64,000 nucleotides of DNA from Rotaria sp. Silwood1 (lineage: Eukaryota; Rotifera; Eurotatoria; Philodinida; Philodinidae). A program made the translations under genes and the position numbers. The notes under the pieces were generated by a model. It made no database searches, was not told the origin of the DNA, and saw nothing but the letters and a program-made list of their open reading frames with translations. The stretch spans positions 681,245 through 745,244 of the forward strand of contig CAJNOP010000062.1 in the NCBI GenBank assembly GCA_905250075.1. The letters run 5' to 3'. Positions 1-10,685 of the stretch are shown piece after piece (within the stretch, counting starts at the first letter, position 1; each line of letters opens with the position of its first letter).

Positions 1-2
1 CA

Positions 3-104
3 TTACGATTAATGGATACTATACTTCATTATGGAAATAATCATGGACGTGTAATACAGGCGAATGATCTGTTAGAATCAATTGATTCATTGATTGACCC
101 ATAA
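3..104 (+). CDS. 3' end of an unidentified protein-coding gene (partial)
   Basis: An open frame runs in from the left edge and stops with TAA at 102-104, giving 33 residues ending in ESIDSLIDP. Codon use (GAT, CAT, AAT, TTA rich) resembles the clear genes of the window. There is no start codon context and no recognisable motif, so the product cannot be named. It could also be a chance open frame; the only support is openness and codon style. Confidence 0.35.
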   Translation, partial: LRLMDTILHYGNNHGRVIQANDLLESIDSLIDP

Positions 105-291
105 TCTCTTTTTTTCTTTCTATTATCAAGTTTATAGTTCAGAAAATAAAATTATGTATATGATCGTCAAAAAACACAAATAATATAAAGCATTATTACC
201 TTGTCCGTAGTAGTGTTTAAAATAGCTGTATGCAGTTAATAAAAATTATATAGCATAAATTTCACAAATTACTAATAGGATATAACATCAC

Positions 292-790
292 GGGTTACCG
301 GAAGATCGCCAATTCGGACTTTCGCCAATAGGACATTCGCCAATGGCGAAAGTACAGGGATGTGTTGGCGAAGGTACGGTAGACTTTCGCCAATTGACGA
401 AATTCCAAGGTATGTATTGGCGAAAGTACAGCGGACGTTCGCCAATTGACGAAAGTATAGTGGAGTTTTGTCAGCCGTCACAAAATAATATTAATACAGG
501 ATACATGTAAGGGCTAAAGCTAATACTGTTAGAATATATACTATAGCTTACGCTTATTAATATAGTCGATGAACATTTTCTAATTCACGTCTAATTAGCA
601 CTTAAATTGACGAAAGTCTCCTATACTTTCGCCAACTGGCGAAACTCCATGAAGTGTGTTGGCGAAAGTACAGTGGACATTCGCCAATTGGCGATATTCC
701 CGTGTGTCTATTGGCGAAAGTATAGTGGAGTTTCGCCATTGGCGAAAGTGCTATTTGGCGAAAGTTTTATTGGCGAAGATCCGGAATCCC
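292..790. mobile_element. MITE, family with TTCGCCAAT motifs, copy 1 (499 bp)
   Basis: The element is bounded by a perfect 8-bp direct repeat AACATCAC at 284-291 and 791-798. Its ends are imperfect inverted repeats of about 36 bp, starting GGGTTACCGG on the left and GGGATTCCGG on the right (reverse complement). Both ends are loaded with the motif TTCGCCAAT and its complement ATTGGCGAA, in places abutting as the self-complementary core TTCGCCAATTGGCGA. The middle (about 480-600) is AT-rich with no coding capacity. Small open frames across it are by-products of the repeats. The 8-bp duplication suggests a hAT-, P- or Merlin-type transposase acting in trans; the family is not identified. Confidence 0.86.
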
Positions 791-798
791 AACATCAC

Positions 799-1704
799 TA
801 TGTTATATTACGTAAGAAGACAATCGTGTTTAAATCAATATCTGTACATAGAAGAAATTCTAGTTTGATTGAAAAATTTTGCCATCATTATCCTCAAGAC
901 AGTAATTTCAAACCGAATGCTAACGGTCATTTTCCGTTATTTAAAATTTCTAAATTTCTAAATTTTTACATTGGTGTGATGTGAAAAGGTCAAGAAAAAA
1001 AAATGATTGTTCCAACTTTGACCGAATAGAAAAATGTCGAAAATTGAGATGAAGACTTTTGAATATTGTCTCGTTCGAAAAATTAAAAAAAGACAAGCAA
1101 AAATACACTAAAATGTTAACTCATCGACCTCGACTAATATTGCTATTGTACGATGATTGTTTTTATGTTCTAGTATAGAAGACAAATCGTTGAAAGAAAG
1201 ATCAAATGTCGTAATAGAATAATTATTGTATCAATTATACAACGTGGTTATTTGAAGAAGACTATTGGATTGTAATATTCTGTACACATTTTTCTTCAGC
1301 TTTGATAAAATTAATCAAATCAGATCTATGTCAGTGGCTTCAATAAATACAAGAATTTATTCTACTATGATAACTTGCAATTAAAATTGGGTGTGCTTTC
1401 ACTTCAACTGCACACCGATATTACATTAGTCGATATTGATTGTTCAATAATGACGTCCTGTCGATCAAAGTTGAGTTTATCGCAAAAATATCGAGGAGTA
1501 AAGCTGTCAAAACTAAAAAGTAGGGAAGAAAAGAGTAATGTATTTGAATTAACATATTTCGTCGCTTTGAATATCGTCGCAGAGATTTATAACTGAAAAA
1601 AAGACTCTGAATGAATATTAATAGCTGTATGTATCACATATCATTATACTTGATTAGTTCATTACAAAATCGATTGGATACTATCTTAGTTCGTAATCAA
1701 CTTA
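799..1704. other. AT-rich DNA without recognisable gene
   Basis: I see no conserved open frame, RNA gene or repeat structure here. A 73-codon frame at 1375-1596 has no recognisable motif and is not called. Confidence 0.5.
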
Positions 1705-1713
1705 GATTGTGGA

Positions 1714-1888
1714 CAAGGCCCGCGCGAAGGATCAAATATTAGGGGGGTGTAAGAGAGTATTTTCAAAAAAAATCTTGCAGAAAAATCATAAAATGTGGAC
1801 AAAATCTGCTCTTGTGGCCGGATAAAACTGAAAAATTTTTATTTTTGGGGAATGCACTCCCCCTAAACCCCTCGCTCGCGCGGGGCCT
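1714..1888. mobile_element. Short GC-ended MITE (175 bp) with 9-bp target duplication
   Basis: A perfect 9-bp direct repeat GATTGTGGA flanks the element at 1705-1713 and 1889-1897. The ends are inverted: the left begins CAAGGCCCGCGCGAAGG and the right, reverse-complemented, begins AGGCCCCGCGCGAGCGAGG, followed on both sides by a TTAGGGGG-type run. The ends are far more GC-rich than the surrounding DNA. A 9-bp duplication is typical of Mutator-like (MULE) elements. There is no coding capacity. The family call is inference from duplication length only. Confidence 0.72.
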
Positions 1889-1897
1889 GATTGTGGA

Positions 1898-2711
1898 TGT
1901 AGGTCTGAGTCTGATTCTTCTCTCCATCGACACTCATCCACAGCTAAACCTTTTATTAGACAACAGACTTAATAGACTCTATCTACAGAACCGATCACAA
2001 GGTTTGATTCAGATTCGTTGTTTTTTGTTATGAATGCATTCAGTTATATTGAATTCAGCAAATATAGAAAAATTATGGTTTTTCTCATTATTCCATCGGT
2101 TTGCATCTGTAACCAGTAGTAAAAGTGATAAAAAAAATATCCGATAGCGATTAACTAAAATAATCGGAAAACTAACTCTTATATAACTAAAATCTATCAT
2201 GATGATTGTAGCTACTTCAACTTAACCAAGTGTAGGCCAGTCGTCATTGCCAGTTATTTCATTTATTAATTTATCAAAATGAAGATTTTTGCTCTAACCA
2301 TATAATGATATGTTTAAATGGAATAGAAGAAACAGCAACCATAAATATTGAAAATGTTAACTTGATGAATGTTCAGTAAATGTGTCTACTAATTTGAATA
2401 ATTACTTGATTAGATTCATTGATGATATGAAATGATCGATTTGCTGTGATAGCTTGCTGATTTTCATAACAAACTGCCAATCAAATTTTTGATGTGATAT
2501 GTTTCAGTGAAATTATACAAAATGTAATTTGATTAATAATCTCATGAAACTGATTTACAGGCTACTTAGTTGCTACTTTAAACAAATATTAGTATTATTT
2601 GATAAGACAAAATAACAGAATTAAAAACTTAAACAAGATTAGATTAGTCTAAAAAAAGAAGCGTTGGTACTGTTATAAACATGAACAAATAAAATATTAA
2701 TAATCAATATA
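1898..2711. other. Non-coding DNA; right part is the 3' flank shared by the SK gene copies
   Basis: No gene is visible. From about 2500 the sequence resembles the DNA on the 3' side of SK copy 4; for example CAGTGAA-TTATACA-AATG at 2507-2525 matches about 29758-29777. The duplicated unit therefore extended beyond the coding exons. Confidence 0.5.
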
Positions 2712-3151
2712 TTATTTTGAACGTTTTTCCAACAACACATTCAATGTGTTTTGCATATCGTTTATTGTATTGTTTATATTTATGTTCATCGTAACAAGTC
2801 TTTTTTCCATTCTAAGTATGTTAAGCTTCATCATCTTTAATTCTTCTGTAATTTCAGATGTTTGAGTTCCTGTTTGACGTTGTAAAGCGATTATATCGAT
2901 TTGATCAACACAATTGTCGACTAGTTGTCCTTGTTGTTGTTTAACTTGATGAAGTGAATGTATTGACTGAAATAGTCGTCGTTGAGCTTGAAAATATCGA
3001 ATAGATGATTTAGGTATATTTCGCTTTTTCATGCCCCAAACTTTAAAGGCATATTTAATCACATTTGCTGCTGCTGTTTTGCGTTTTTTTGCTAATTCAA
3101 TATCCAATACAAAATTATTCACATATTTCTCCCATCGATTCATTACAAGTT
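2712..3151 (-). CDS. SK-type calcium-activated potassium channel, copy 1 (last exon only, cut by gap)
   Basis: The final exon of a small-conductance calcium-activated potassium channel. It covers the end of S6, the calmodulin-binding domain (AANVIKYAFKVW, then QAQRRLFQSIHSLHQVKQQQG) and a coiled-coil tail with regular heptads ending in KRSK-stop. It aligns along its length with exon 4 of the intact copies. In the family, this region binds constitutive calmodulin, which gates the tetrameric plasma-membrane channel. The frame is clean, with no stop or shift. The three upstream exons are missing because a 100-N gap starts at 3152, and the sequence after the gap (3252 on) is not SK. Whether the gene is complete in the organism cannot be told. 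The text is closest to pseudogene copy 2 (shared MNRWEKYVNNFVL). Confidence 0.85.
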
Positions 3152-3251
3152 NNNNNNNNNNNNNNNNNNNNNNNNNNNNNNNNNNNNNNNNNNNNNNNNN
3201 NNNNNNNNNNNNNNNNNNNNNNNNNNNNNNNNNNNNNNNNNNNNNNNNNNN
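3152..3251. other. Assembly gap (100 N)
   Basis: Exactly 100 N, the conventional size for a gap of unknown length. It interrupts SK copy 1, so distance and adjacency across it are not reliable. Confidence 0.99.
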
Positions 3252-3318
3252 GGTAATATTCTACCTACTCTTTTAGAATTCCGTTTTTAGTCGAATACTA
3301 TGTGCAATAGATATAGCA

Positions 3319-3474
3319 ATGGAAAATCTACTAGATAGAAAATTGTTTTATTTCGAAAAAACTCCAGCATCACTAAAGACAAATGCAAAATTCATTGCAT
3401 GTAAAATCTGTGATGGAATAATAGATCGTCACTGGAAGGCAACCAAGTTATTTCTCCGTGAAAGCATCTGTTGA
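3319..3474 (+). pseudogene. BED-type zinc-finger fragment, hAT transposase N-terminus-like
   Basis: A 51-codon frame reads FEKTP, then ACKICDGII followed by ATKLFLRES. A Cys-x2-Cys pair preceded by an aromatic start is the pattern of BED zinc fingers at the N-terminus of hAT transposases. It ends at a TGA, and no continuation was found. It lies 400 bp left of the hAT-like foldback element, whose own transposase relic is on the other strand. The histidine part of the finger is lost or degraded, so this is a weak call. Confidence 0.38.
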
Positions 3475-4616
3475 CCTTAAATTTGATGTGGTGATAGACT
3501 AAGTAATAAACGAACTACAAAAAAAATATTTTGATTTAAAAAGGATTGTTCTTGAAGGATTTTTTCATTTTCAGACGATTATTTAACTTTAATGCTAATT
3601 GCTATTCCATATTCCTTTATTATATCGTACTTTGTTGTGGACTATGCAACTAAAAGTTTTGTTAATTTTTAATATATTGTGTTATAGTCATCAGAATGCT
3701 TTATCTATGACATATAATTGTTCGTAATTAAAACAGCAAAGCGTTTGTGTAGATTATAGCTGTTACAATCTTTCGTCTTTCTTGCTCCAGTGTTCTGTCT
3801 TTCTCCCATGCTTTTAGTTGCATAGCATCACTATGTGAATTTTGAGGTCTATGAAAATCCATAGACTCTCTAATAGAGGCGTCGGCTTAACATTAGTGTT
3901 AAGAAACCGCTAACCCTTTTCTATTAGAATTAAAAAATAATTTAATGCTTTGGCATTAGTGTTAATTTTGTGTTAGGAAAATGCTAATATCCATCATGAT
4001 CATGCAATTTGTTTATTGATCTATTATTGTAGTTTTCCCATCAGCTTCTCTATAGTCGAATTTTTTTTTGTAACATTTATATACAGAAAAAATATCGTTT
4101 ATGCACTAGGGTGAAATATATGTAAATTTATAGTTTTTCAGAAACTATAAATACTTTTAGCAGATATCGATATTGTGAAAGGAAAACTCATTTGAAGGGT
4201 CATCTAGAGAGAATTAATCGTATATCATCTGACTTTCATATGTTAGATGTCAAAATGACTAAATATTTTTCAATGAAACATGCAAAAGATCATTTTTTTT
4301 TCATTATCATGATTATTATTCTGTAGATGTTTACTTAGTATGTGCTGCTCCTAAGCCTCTCCACAGTTATAGAGCACAAAAAAGTTCATTTCGATAAGAT
4401 CACTTCATCATGTCTGATGTTCTGAAGTAAATATTTGATATGAGAAATTAATTAAAGAGATGTTTCATCAGTTTATTGAACTGCTAAGTATATGAGTGCA
4501 TCTACTTATCAGTGTTTAAATAATCAACAACAACTATATAAAACACATATGATAGATAAAATTTTAATAAAGACTAAAACAAAATCAGCATCCAGTCTAT
4601 TGTTATTGTTGATGAA

Positions 4617-4990
4617 CTAATGGTCGAAGTTTTTCGATATTGTTTTCTTTTTTAAGATCATTACTCTTCGCAATGATAATGATGACATGGATGTTCGTCG
4701 TATATTCTTGGTTGCACCGGCAACACTGAATGCTTGTTCCAAATAGACACATGTTGCTGGAATCACGTTGTACCAACGTGGAAAGTAACTTAAACGTGAT
4801 ATGCATCGGCATTGTTTTTCCAAAATGTTTGAAAATTTATCAATTCATGATATCGAATTAAATTAAGAAAGGCCGCCATTTCGAGGTCCACGCTTATAGG
4901 TTGCAATGGCAAAGGTGGAGAAGCTTTTTTGTTGGCTGTATTCATAAGATTGGATTTGAGAAACATCATACGAGCAGAATTGATGTGAGT
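4617..4990 (-). pseudogene. hAT transposase C-terminal (dimerisation domain) relic
   Basis: Inside the spacer of the foldback element, the minus strand reads YFPRWYNVIPATCVYLEQAF followed by SVAG and a basic, leucine-containing stretch (4617-4823). This is the hAT family C-terminal dimerisation signature, whose usual form is IPATS-x3-E-x-x-FS-x-AG. Further upstream on the same strand (about 4825-4990), NFQTFWKNN resembles the block that normally precedes it, but in another frame. No complete transposase remains, so the element must be non-autonomous. This relic independently supports the hAT call made from the ends and target duplication. Confidence 0.78.
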
Positions 4991-5503
4991 GTATGCGCTG
5001 CCTTTTCATGCACAACAAGATACAATATCACACCCTCAACAATGACAATTGACTGGATGCTGGTTTTGTTTTAGTCTTTATTAAAATTTTATCTATCATA
5101 TATATTTTATATAGTCGTTGTTGATTATTTTAATACTGATAAGTAGATGCATCCATATACTTAACAGCTGAAGAAACTGATGAAACATCTCTTTAATTAA
5201 TTTCTCATATCAAATATTTACTTCAGAACATCAGACATGATGAAGTGATCTTATCGAAATGAATTTTTTTGTGCTCTATAACTGTGGAGAAGCTTAGAAA
5301 CAGCACATACTAAGTAAACATCTACAGAATAATAATCATGATAATGAAAAAAAAATGATTTTTTGCATGTTTCATTGAAAAATATTTAGTCATTTTGACA
5401 TCTAACATATGAAAGTCAGATGGTATACGATTAATTCTCTCTAGATGACCCTTCGAATGAGTTTTCCTTTCACAATATCGATATCTGATAAAAGTATTTA
5501 TGC

Positions 5504-6288
5504 AAGAATCTGGAATTTCGTCAATAAGACTCTCGCCAATAACTGGCGAAAGTCATGTGGGCCTGCGCCAGTAATGGTGAAAGTCAAATGGACAGTCGCC
5601 AATGTTGACGATAGCCGACTCGAGCAATTTACTAATGTTATGCTCGGATATGATATCATCATGTAAAAATACATTTAATGAAAATGTATTTGTCGAAAGT
5701 GAAGTAACGAAAGCGGAAGGACAAGTTAGTAAAACACGTTGCAAAAATAAAATAGCGAAAGGAAATAAACTAGGAACAGGCTAAAGATAATGATCTAAAT
5801 ACGATCTGCCAATAACCTTCACAATAAAAGTGGAAGCCTTCTTTTTCTTTTTTTCCTCCAGCAATAAGGCAACCAAAGAATAAGCGAATAATGATTCGAA
5901 TTGTGTGCATGGTTAATCGGTCATTGTTTGATTTGCTGAGTGTGTTGATAGTCTATCTACCTAAAGTAGACGCATTAAAGCACGCGTTGTGACATGCATT
6001 GAGTAATCTACAAAATATCTGAGTCAAACATATACTAACGGCGAATGCTAGTTTATTCAACTATCCATTGAAGACTACTGTGTGCTCGCTAAAATAGTAA
6101 AATCGTAGAAATAGAAACAGCATTGACAAGATACAATATCATATATGAGCATTCTCTGCTCAACTAACTGACAATGATGTGGAATTTTGCCATTATTGAC
6201 GACTTTCCACTTGACTTTGACCAATTGGCGAAAGTCCACCTGACTTTCGGAAATGGCGAAAGTCATATTGGTGAACATCTTGCTATTA
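5504..6288. mobile_element. MITE, family with TTCGCCAAT motifs, copy 2 (785 bp), nested
   Basis: The element is flanked by a perfect 8-bp repeat ATTTATGC at 5496-5503 and 6289-6296. Removing it restores the continuity of the hAT foldback arm on either side (AAAAGTATTTAT joins CTGAGGAACTAT). Its ends align without gaps over about 36 bp with those of copy 1, including CAATAAGACTCTCGCCAA on the left and CAATATGACTTTCGCCA on the right (reverse complement). It is more diverged and longer than copy 1, with a different middle. No coding region is seen. Confidence 0.82.
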
Positions 6289-6585
6289 ATTTATGCCCTC
6301 TGAGGAACTATATATGTATATGTATTTCATCCGAGTGCATACACGATATTTTTTCTGTATATAAATGTTACAAAAAAACTTCGACTATAGAGAAGCTGGT
6401 GGAAAAACTACAACGATAGATCTATAAACAAGTCCCATGATCATGATAGGTATTAGAATTTTCTTAATACAAAATTAATACTAATGCAAAAGCATTAACT
6501 TAATTTTTTAATTCTAATACAAAAGCATTAAAAAAAGTATTAATTAATGGAATGCTAATGCTAATCGGACACTCCTACTCTCTAA

Positions 6586-7329
6586 ACTCAAAATCGTTGA
6601 AAGTTCTGTGAAACCAAAAAGAAGTTCATTAAATAGAGCAGAATTTCAGAAGTATAATTGCTCTGAGGAATTGCGATTATTGCTGAAACTCTAATATTAC
6701 AAAAAAACCGAACATTCAGTTTTATTAGATCTTTATTATAATATTGGTTCATAAGATTATTCATGGAGTTACGCGAAAGATTTCATGAGGTTTCGAGTCA
6801 CTTTACTCGACTCTTCTATTCCAAAACTTTGCCACGTTGATTGAAGCCCGATGCAATCCATTGATTTGCTTGAATGTATGTATTCTATGCTAGACTTTTA
6901 CGAGCAAACTCAAACTTTCACCCTATTTTCGAAAACGCCGTAACCAAAGGGTTAATAATCTTAGCAAACTAAAAATAGCTCTCAAATAATTCATGTCTAC
7001 TTAATCTGCTAATGCGTCGAAATATAGCTTGAGAATTTTAGATTATCGTACTATAGTATTTCGCTATCAAATTATTGAATTTTAGAAAGGATCGAAACAT
7101 AGAGAAAATAATTTCGTTTTAAAATAGATTTTATATTTATTTGAATTTCTTTTCTTTTTTCACACTAATAGTAGAATGTTTTCAAAAGAAAGGCATTTTA
7201 ATTTAGTAGCTTTTTTCCAACTCTATCGTGCCAAAAGGAATTAACTCAAACAATCAATGTTATGAGCTCAGGAATTACATTTTCTAAGGAGACATTTGTT
7301 TTCGAGAATCCTGTATATAAACAAAATCA
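6586..7329. other. AT-rich DNA without recognisable gene
   Basis: No open frame with recognisable content, no repeat structure and no RNA gene was seen in this stretch. Confidence 0.5.
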
Positions 7330-7720
7330 CCAAATATTGAAATATATTTAAGCAATTCCAGCTGGATATTCCTATTTGGCAACATCGATCCAATATTGCA
7401 TGAAGAGTTAACTGCTGGTGATGATAGATTATGTTTTGTCAATTCAGTAATGACTTTAACATATTTCAGCACATGTTCATGATAAATCGGACAAAAGAGT
7501 CCATTCATTTATAAGATGACTGAATTTACCAACAATTGTCCAAAGTAGTAATCGAATCGTAAGAATCTTCTTCTTGTACGTCTAAGTATTCATTGTCCGA
7601 GATTGTTAGTGGTTAATTTTTGTTCTTAGATCTATTCTGCATTGCATTAGTAAGATGGGTAACTCAATGCATTCGAATAATAAAAATTAGAAATGTTGTA
7701 GTTTGACAACATCCTGAAAA
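7330..7720 (-). pseudogene. Duplicated block A, copy 1 (degenerate coding-like segment)
   Basis: About 390 bp matching 22440-22750, with shared strings such as CATATTTCAGCACA-GTTCAT, GAATCGTAAG and TCAATGCAT in the same order. The 22.4-22.9 kb copy continues into sequence resembling an exon of the extracellular-protein gene at 36.2 kb, so the block is probably a decayed part of that gene family. Both copies lie 1.3-1.6 kb on the 3' side of an SK gene on the same strand, so block and SK gene were probably duplicated together. Reading frames are broken. Confidence 0.5.
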
Positions 7721-8993
7721 ATGGAACAATACTTTCTCAAACTGCTTTTCATCCGTAATCGTCAAATCAAGGTATACTGTCATATTCTATTGGTACTACA
7801 TCTATCATTGATAAATGGAAGGCACTCTCCCCGTCTATATCCTGATTATAATATGTAAAACCAAAAGTATTTTTCAATGGTAATATAATATTTTAAAATA
7901 AAATTAATTATTGAAAAAAATGCAAGTGTATTTTGCAAAAAGTTGGATGCTGCTTTGAAAAGTAAGGTTGTGAACGTGTATCTTCTCTTGATGAACATGT
8001 ACTCACACATTTACAGACATCTACATCACTGAACTGAAAGCCTTCAAAAAATGGAACTTACATGAAGTACAGATCAGTTTTTGTCCAAAAAACAAATTTT
8101 TGCTAAAAAAACAGCTATTTGACTTAGGTTTTTTTGCTGATTTTGAATATGGCATTTGTTTTGCGTAGAAATGAAGCATTATTGGTAAAAATCGTTGGAT
8201 ACAGACAAAATTATTGTAGTGTTTTGCTGGTAAAAGAAAAATATATCATTTCTCAATAATGAAATAATAGTTCCAAAAAGCGATACATACGTGGGTTGCT
8301 CCTTCCAAGAACATTTTTATGACATATCAAACGTGATTTCAAACTTTGTCAAAAACAATTAGATCGGCTCACGAGCTATACTAGTGACATGAGCATATCG
8401 TGCGCTCGAGTCTAATCTTAACATCAATCACATTTTTTTTTTCGAACGCGATAAAAAGAATGAACTCTTAATTCTCAGCAATAAGCCGATGCTTTATAAA
8501 ACAGGGGTGCTTTCGTTCGTTGATTTTATTTCTTATATAAAGGTTTTGAAACAAATTTCAAATAATTATATTTCATTATGCGGGTTGATGAGCTCTATCC
8601 GCCTATATAAAAGCCAAACAAAAAAATTGCTCAAATTTTGAATATGTCTCACTTTACAGACATGACAAGGAATAATTAAAGCAGCAAAGAATTTGAATTC
8701 TTCAGAAGTCGCTCTATTTTGTTACTAAACGATCCATCATGAACTCCTGTATCAAGCAAAAATGTGAATCGAGGGACATTGAGAACGGCTCAAAAATGGC
8801 CCTCATGCATTTCTGTCCTTTTTTTTATGAAAGTCAATAAATGCATACTAGTTGATATTTTACATAAATATTAATATTATTTGATAAGAAAAATCACAGA
8901 ATCAAAAAGCTTGAAGATGATTAGATTAGTATTAAAAAAAAGAAACGTTTGCATTATTATAAATAAGTATAAATAAAATATATAATCAGTAAA
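7721..8993. other. Non-coding DNA; right end is SK 3' flank
   Basis: No gene is visible. From about 8830 the sequence resembles the 3' flank of the other SK copies (GTTGATA-TTTA-AT-AATATTAATATTATT type). Confidence 0.5.
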
Positions 8994-10685
8994 CTATTTT
9001 GAAACTTTATCTAACATTTTCAATATTTTTTTCATATCGATCATTGTATTGTTTATATTTATGTTCATCTTAGCAAGTTTCTCGTCCATCTTATTCATTT
9101 TAACTTTCATTATCTTCAATTGCTGTGTAACATTCTGTGTTTTAGCACTTGTGTTACGTTGTATAGCGAGTAGATCGATTTAATCAACACAATGATCAAC
9201 TAGTTGTCCTTGCTGATGTTTAATTTTATGAAGTAAATGTATTGAGTGATAAAGTCGTCGTTGTGCTTGAAGATATCGAATAGATTATGCAGATACATTT
9301 TTCTTTTTCATGCACCAAACTTTTAATGCAAATTTAATCATATTTGCTGCATTTAGTTTACATTCTTTTGCTAATTCAACATTCAATACAAAATTATTCA
9401 CATATTTCTCCCATCGATTCATTACAAGTTTTTGTGCAAGAACACTGATAAGAAGAGCAGTTGAAAGAACACCAACCAAAGCAATTATAGCAGCAATAGC
9501 TAATAACGAAAAAACAATCAAAGTTTTATTCATATATGACAAATGAAAAGACTTTTTTTTCATGAATTATTATTTTATTAACTTCGCCCACAGTATGTAG
9601 AAGGTGTAAAATCTCCATAGCCAACAGTAGTAAATGTTATAATGAATAGCCACATAGCATTTTGCATTGTTAAATGTTCATTGGTTGATGAGTAAGAACA
9701 TGCATGTAAAGACCAACTTCCAATAAGGAAGACAATTATACAAAATGTCGTTAAATAAACTACTGGCCATTGTTCAAGATAAGTTTTGGTGAGAAAGAAG
9801 TAATCAATGGATACTCTATTAAGATAACCGACAGATCGTGATGACGTATCACGAAATAGATGAGAATGAAACATAATAAAACGCCAAAGCAAATATAGAC
9901 GAAGAAAAACTATGAAGGCAGTTAGTTTTCAATTTGATGAAGAAAAATAGAACATTGATACTTACTTCGTAAACCAAGTGCGGCATCAACAGATGCATAA
10001 GACAAAGAATAAGGAGTAATTGTGAAATCATCTGAGCTTATATCTTCTGATGATGCATTTGAATGACGAGGAAAAGAGCAAAGCATTGGATATACAGCGC
10101 AAATTGTTATTTCAAGTAGAACGATGAATATTGTTCAATACGTTATTACAACACGAAAACCTTCAATTGAATTATTAACAGCATAGAGAGAGATATCTAA
10201 ACGATGATATTCGATGACAAATCCAATAAGAATGACCGTTTATAAGCTAATAACTAGTTTGATGAAACAACTTACTACGATATCGTGATTATCGGTATAG
10301 TAAAATGTTAACTCATTTTCAATAATCATTAGAATAACTCCCAACGTACCAAGAATAAACATAATATTAGTCACGATAGTACTAGAATAAAGAAAAAAAT
10401 AGTAAAAAAACGAACATACATATATCATACAGTCGTTGGTGCAAGTTTTTTGCATTTGGTTAATCGACGATTGAGCTTATAGAATTCTATATGTCCGACA
10501 CTCTTATATCTGTTAAAAGTTTTAATATGAGTTTCTTTGTCGCTAGAAATATTTGCATCCATAGTAATAGTCGTTGTTGAAGGTAATGGAACTGTACTCA
10601 CTGAGTCGCTCTGTTGAATAGCTAATGAAGAGTCATCATTGATGAGATTAGTCAAATCTAAACAAGTATCTTCTTTAGTAGCCAT
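8994..10685 (-). pseudogene. SK-type potassium channel pseudogene, copy 2 (introns retained)
   Basis: All four SK exons and three introns are present in order, with splice signals still readable, so this is a duplicated rather than a retroposed pseudogene. Lesions seen: a 1-nt insertion near the end of exon 1, which puts the GTATGA donor out of phase; in exon 2 a TAA within what is the S2 segment of the intact copies and a TGA further on; in exon 4 two TAA codons, one just after KKKNVSA and one after VDHCVD. The signature HPIPRSFPR of the intact copies has decayed to YPMLCSFPR. Exon 3, with the TVGYGDFTP selectivity filter, is still open (9578-9892 frame). The start ATG at 10685 matches that of the intact genes. 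It is non-functional as a channel unless the assembly has several errors. Confidence 0.93.

Larger units (their letters stand above)
3874..6577. mobile_element. hAT-like foldback element (2.7 kb, with a nested MITE)
   Basis: The 8-bp direct repeat CTCTCTAA at 3866-3873 and 6578-6585 flanks ends TAGAGGCGTCGGCTTAACAT and TAGGAGTGTCCGATTAGCAT (right end reverse-complemented). These fit the hAT end rule (Y-A-R-N-G) and the hAT target rule (n-T-n4-A-n). The element is mostly one long inverted repeat. The outer arms are about 3874-4140 against 6300-6577; the inner arms are 4148-4612 against 5037-5495 and are nearly identical. A spacer at 4613-5036 holds a transposase relic. The right arm is interrupted by a 785-bp MITE with its own target duplication. 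The arms can pair into a hairpin more than 700 bp long. Confidence 0.86.

Noticed and set aside
292..790. Regularly recurring GGCGAAAGT/ACTTTCGCC strings that might suggest a CRISPR-like or satellite array
   Set aside because: Spacing is irregular, both orientations occur, and the whole is bounded by inverted ends and an 8-bp target duplication. It is a transposon, and the host is eukaryotic.
607..984. 125-codon open frame
   Set aside because: It runs through the MITE repeats and out into unrelated DNA; the frame is a by-product of the repeat sequence.
2712..3151. Calling SK copy 1 a pseudogene
   Set aside because: The visible exon is intact; the missing exons fall in an assembly gap, which is not evidence of loss.
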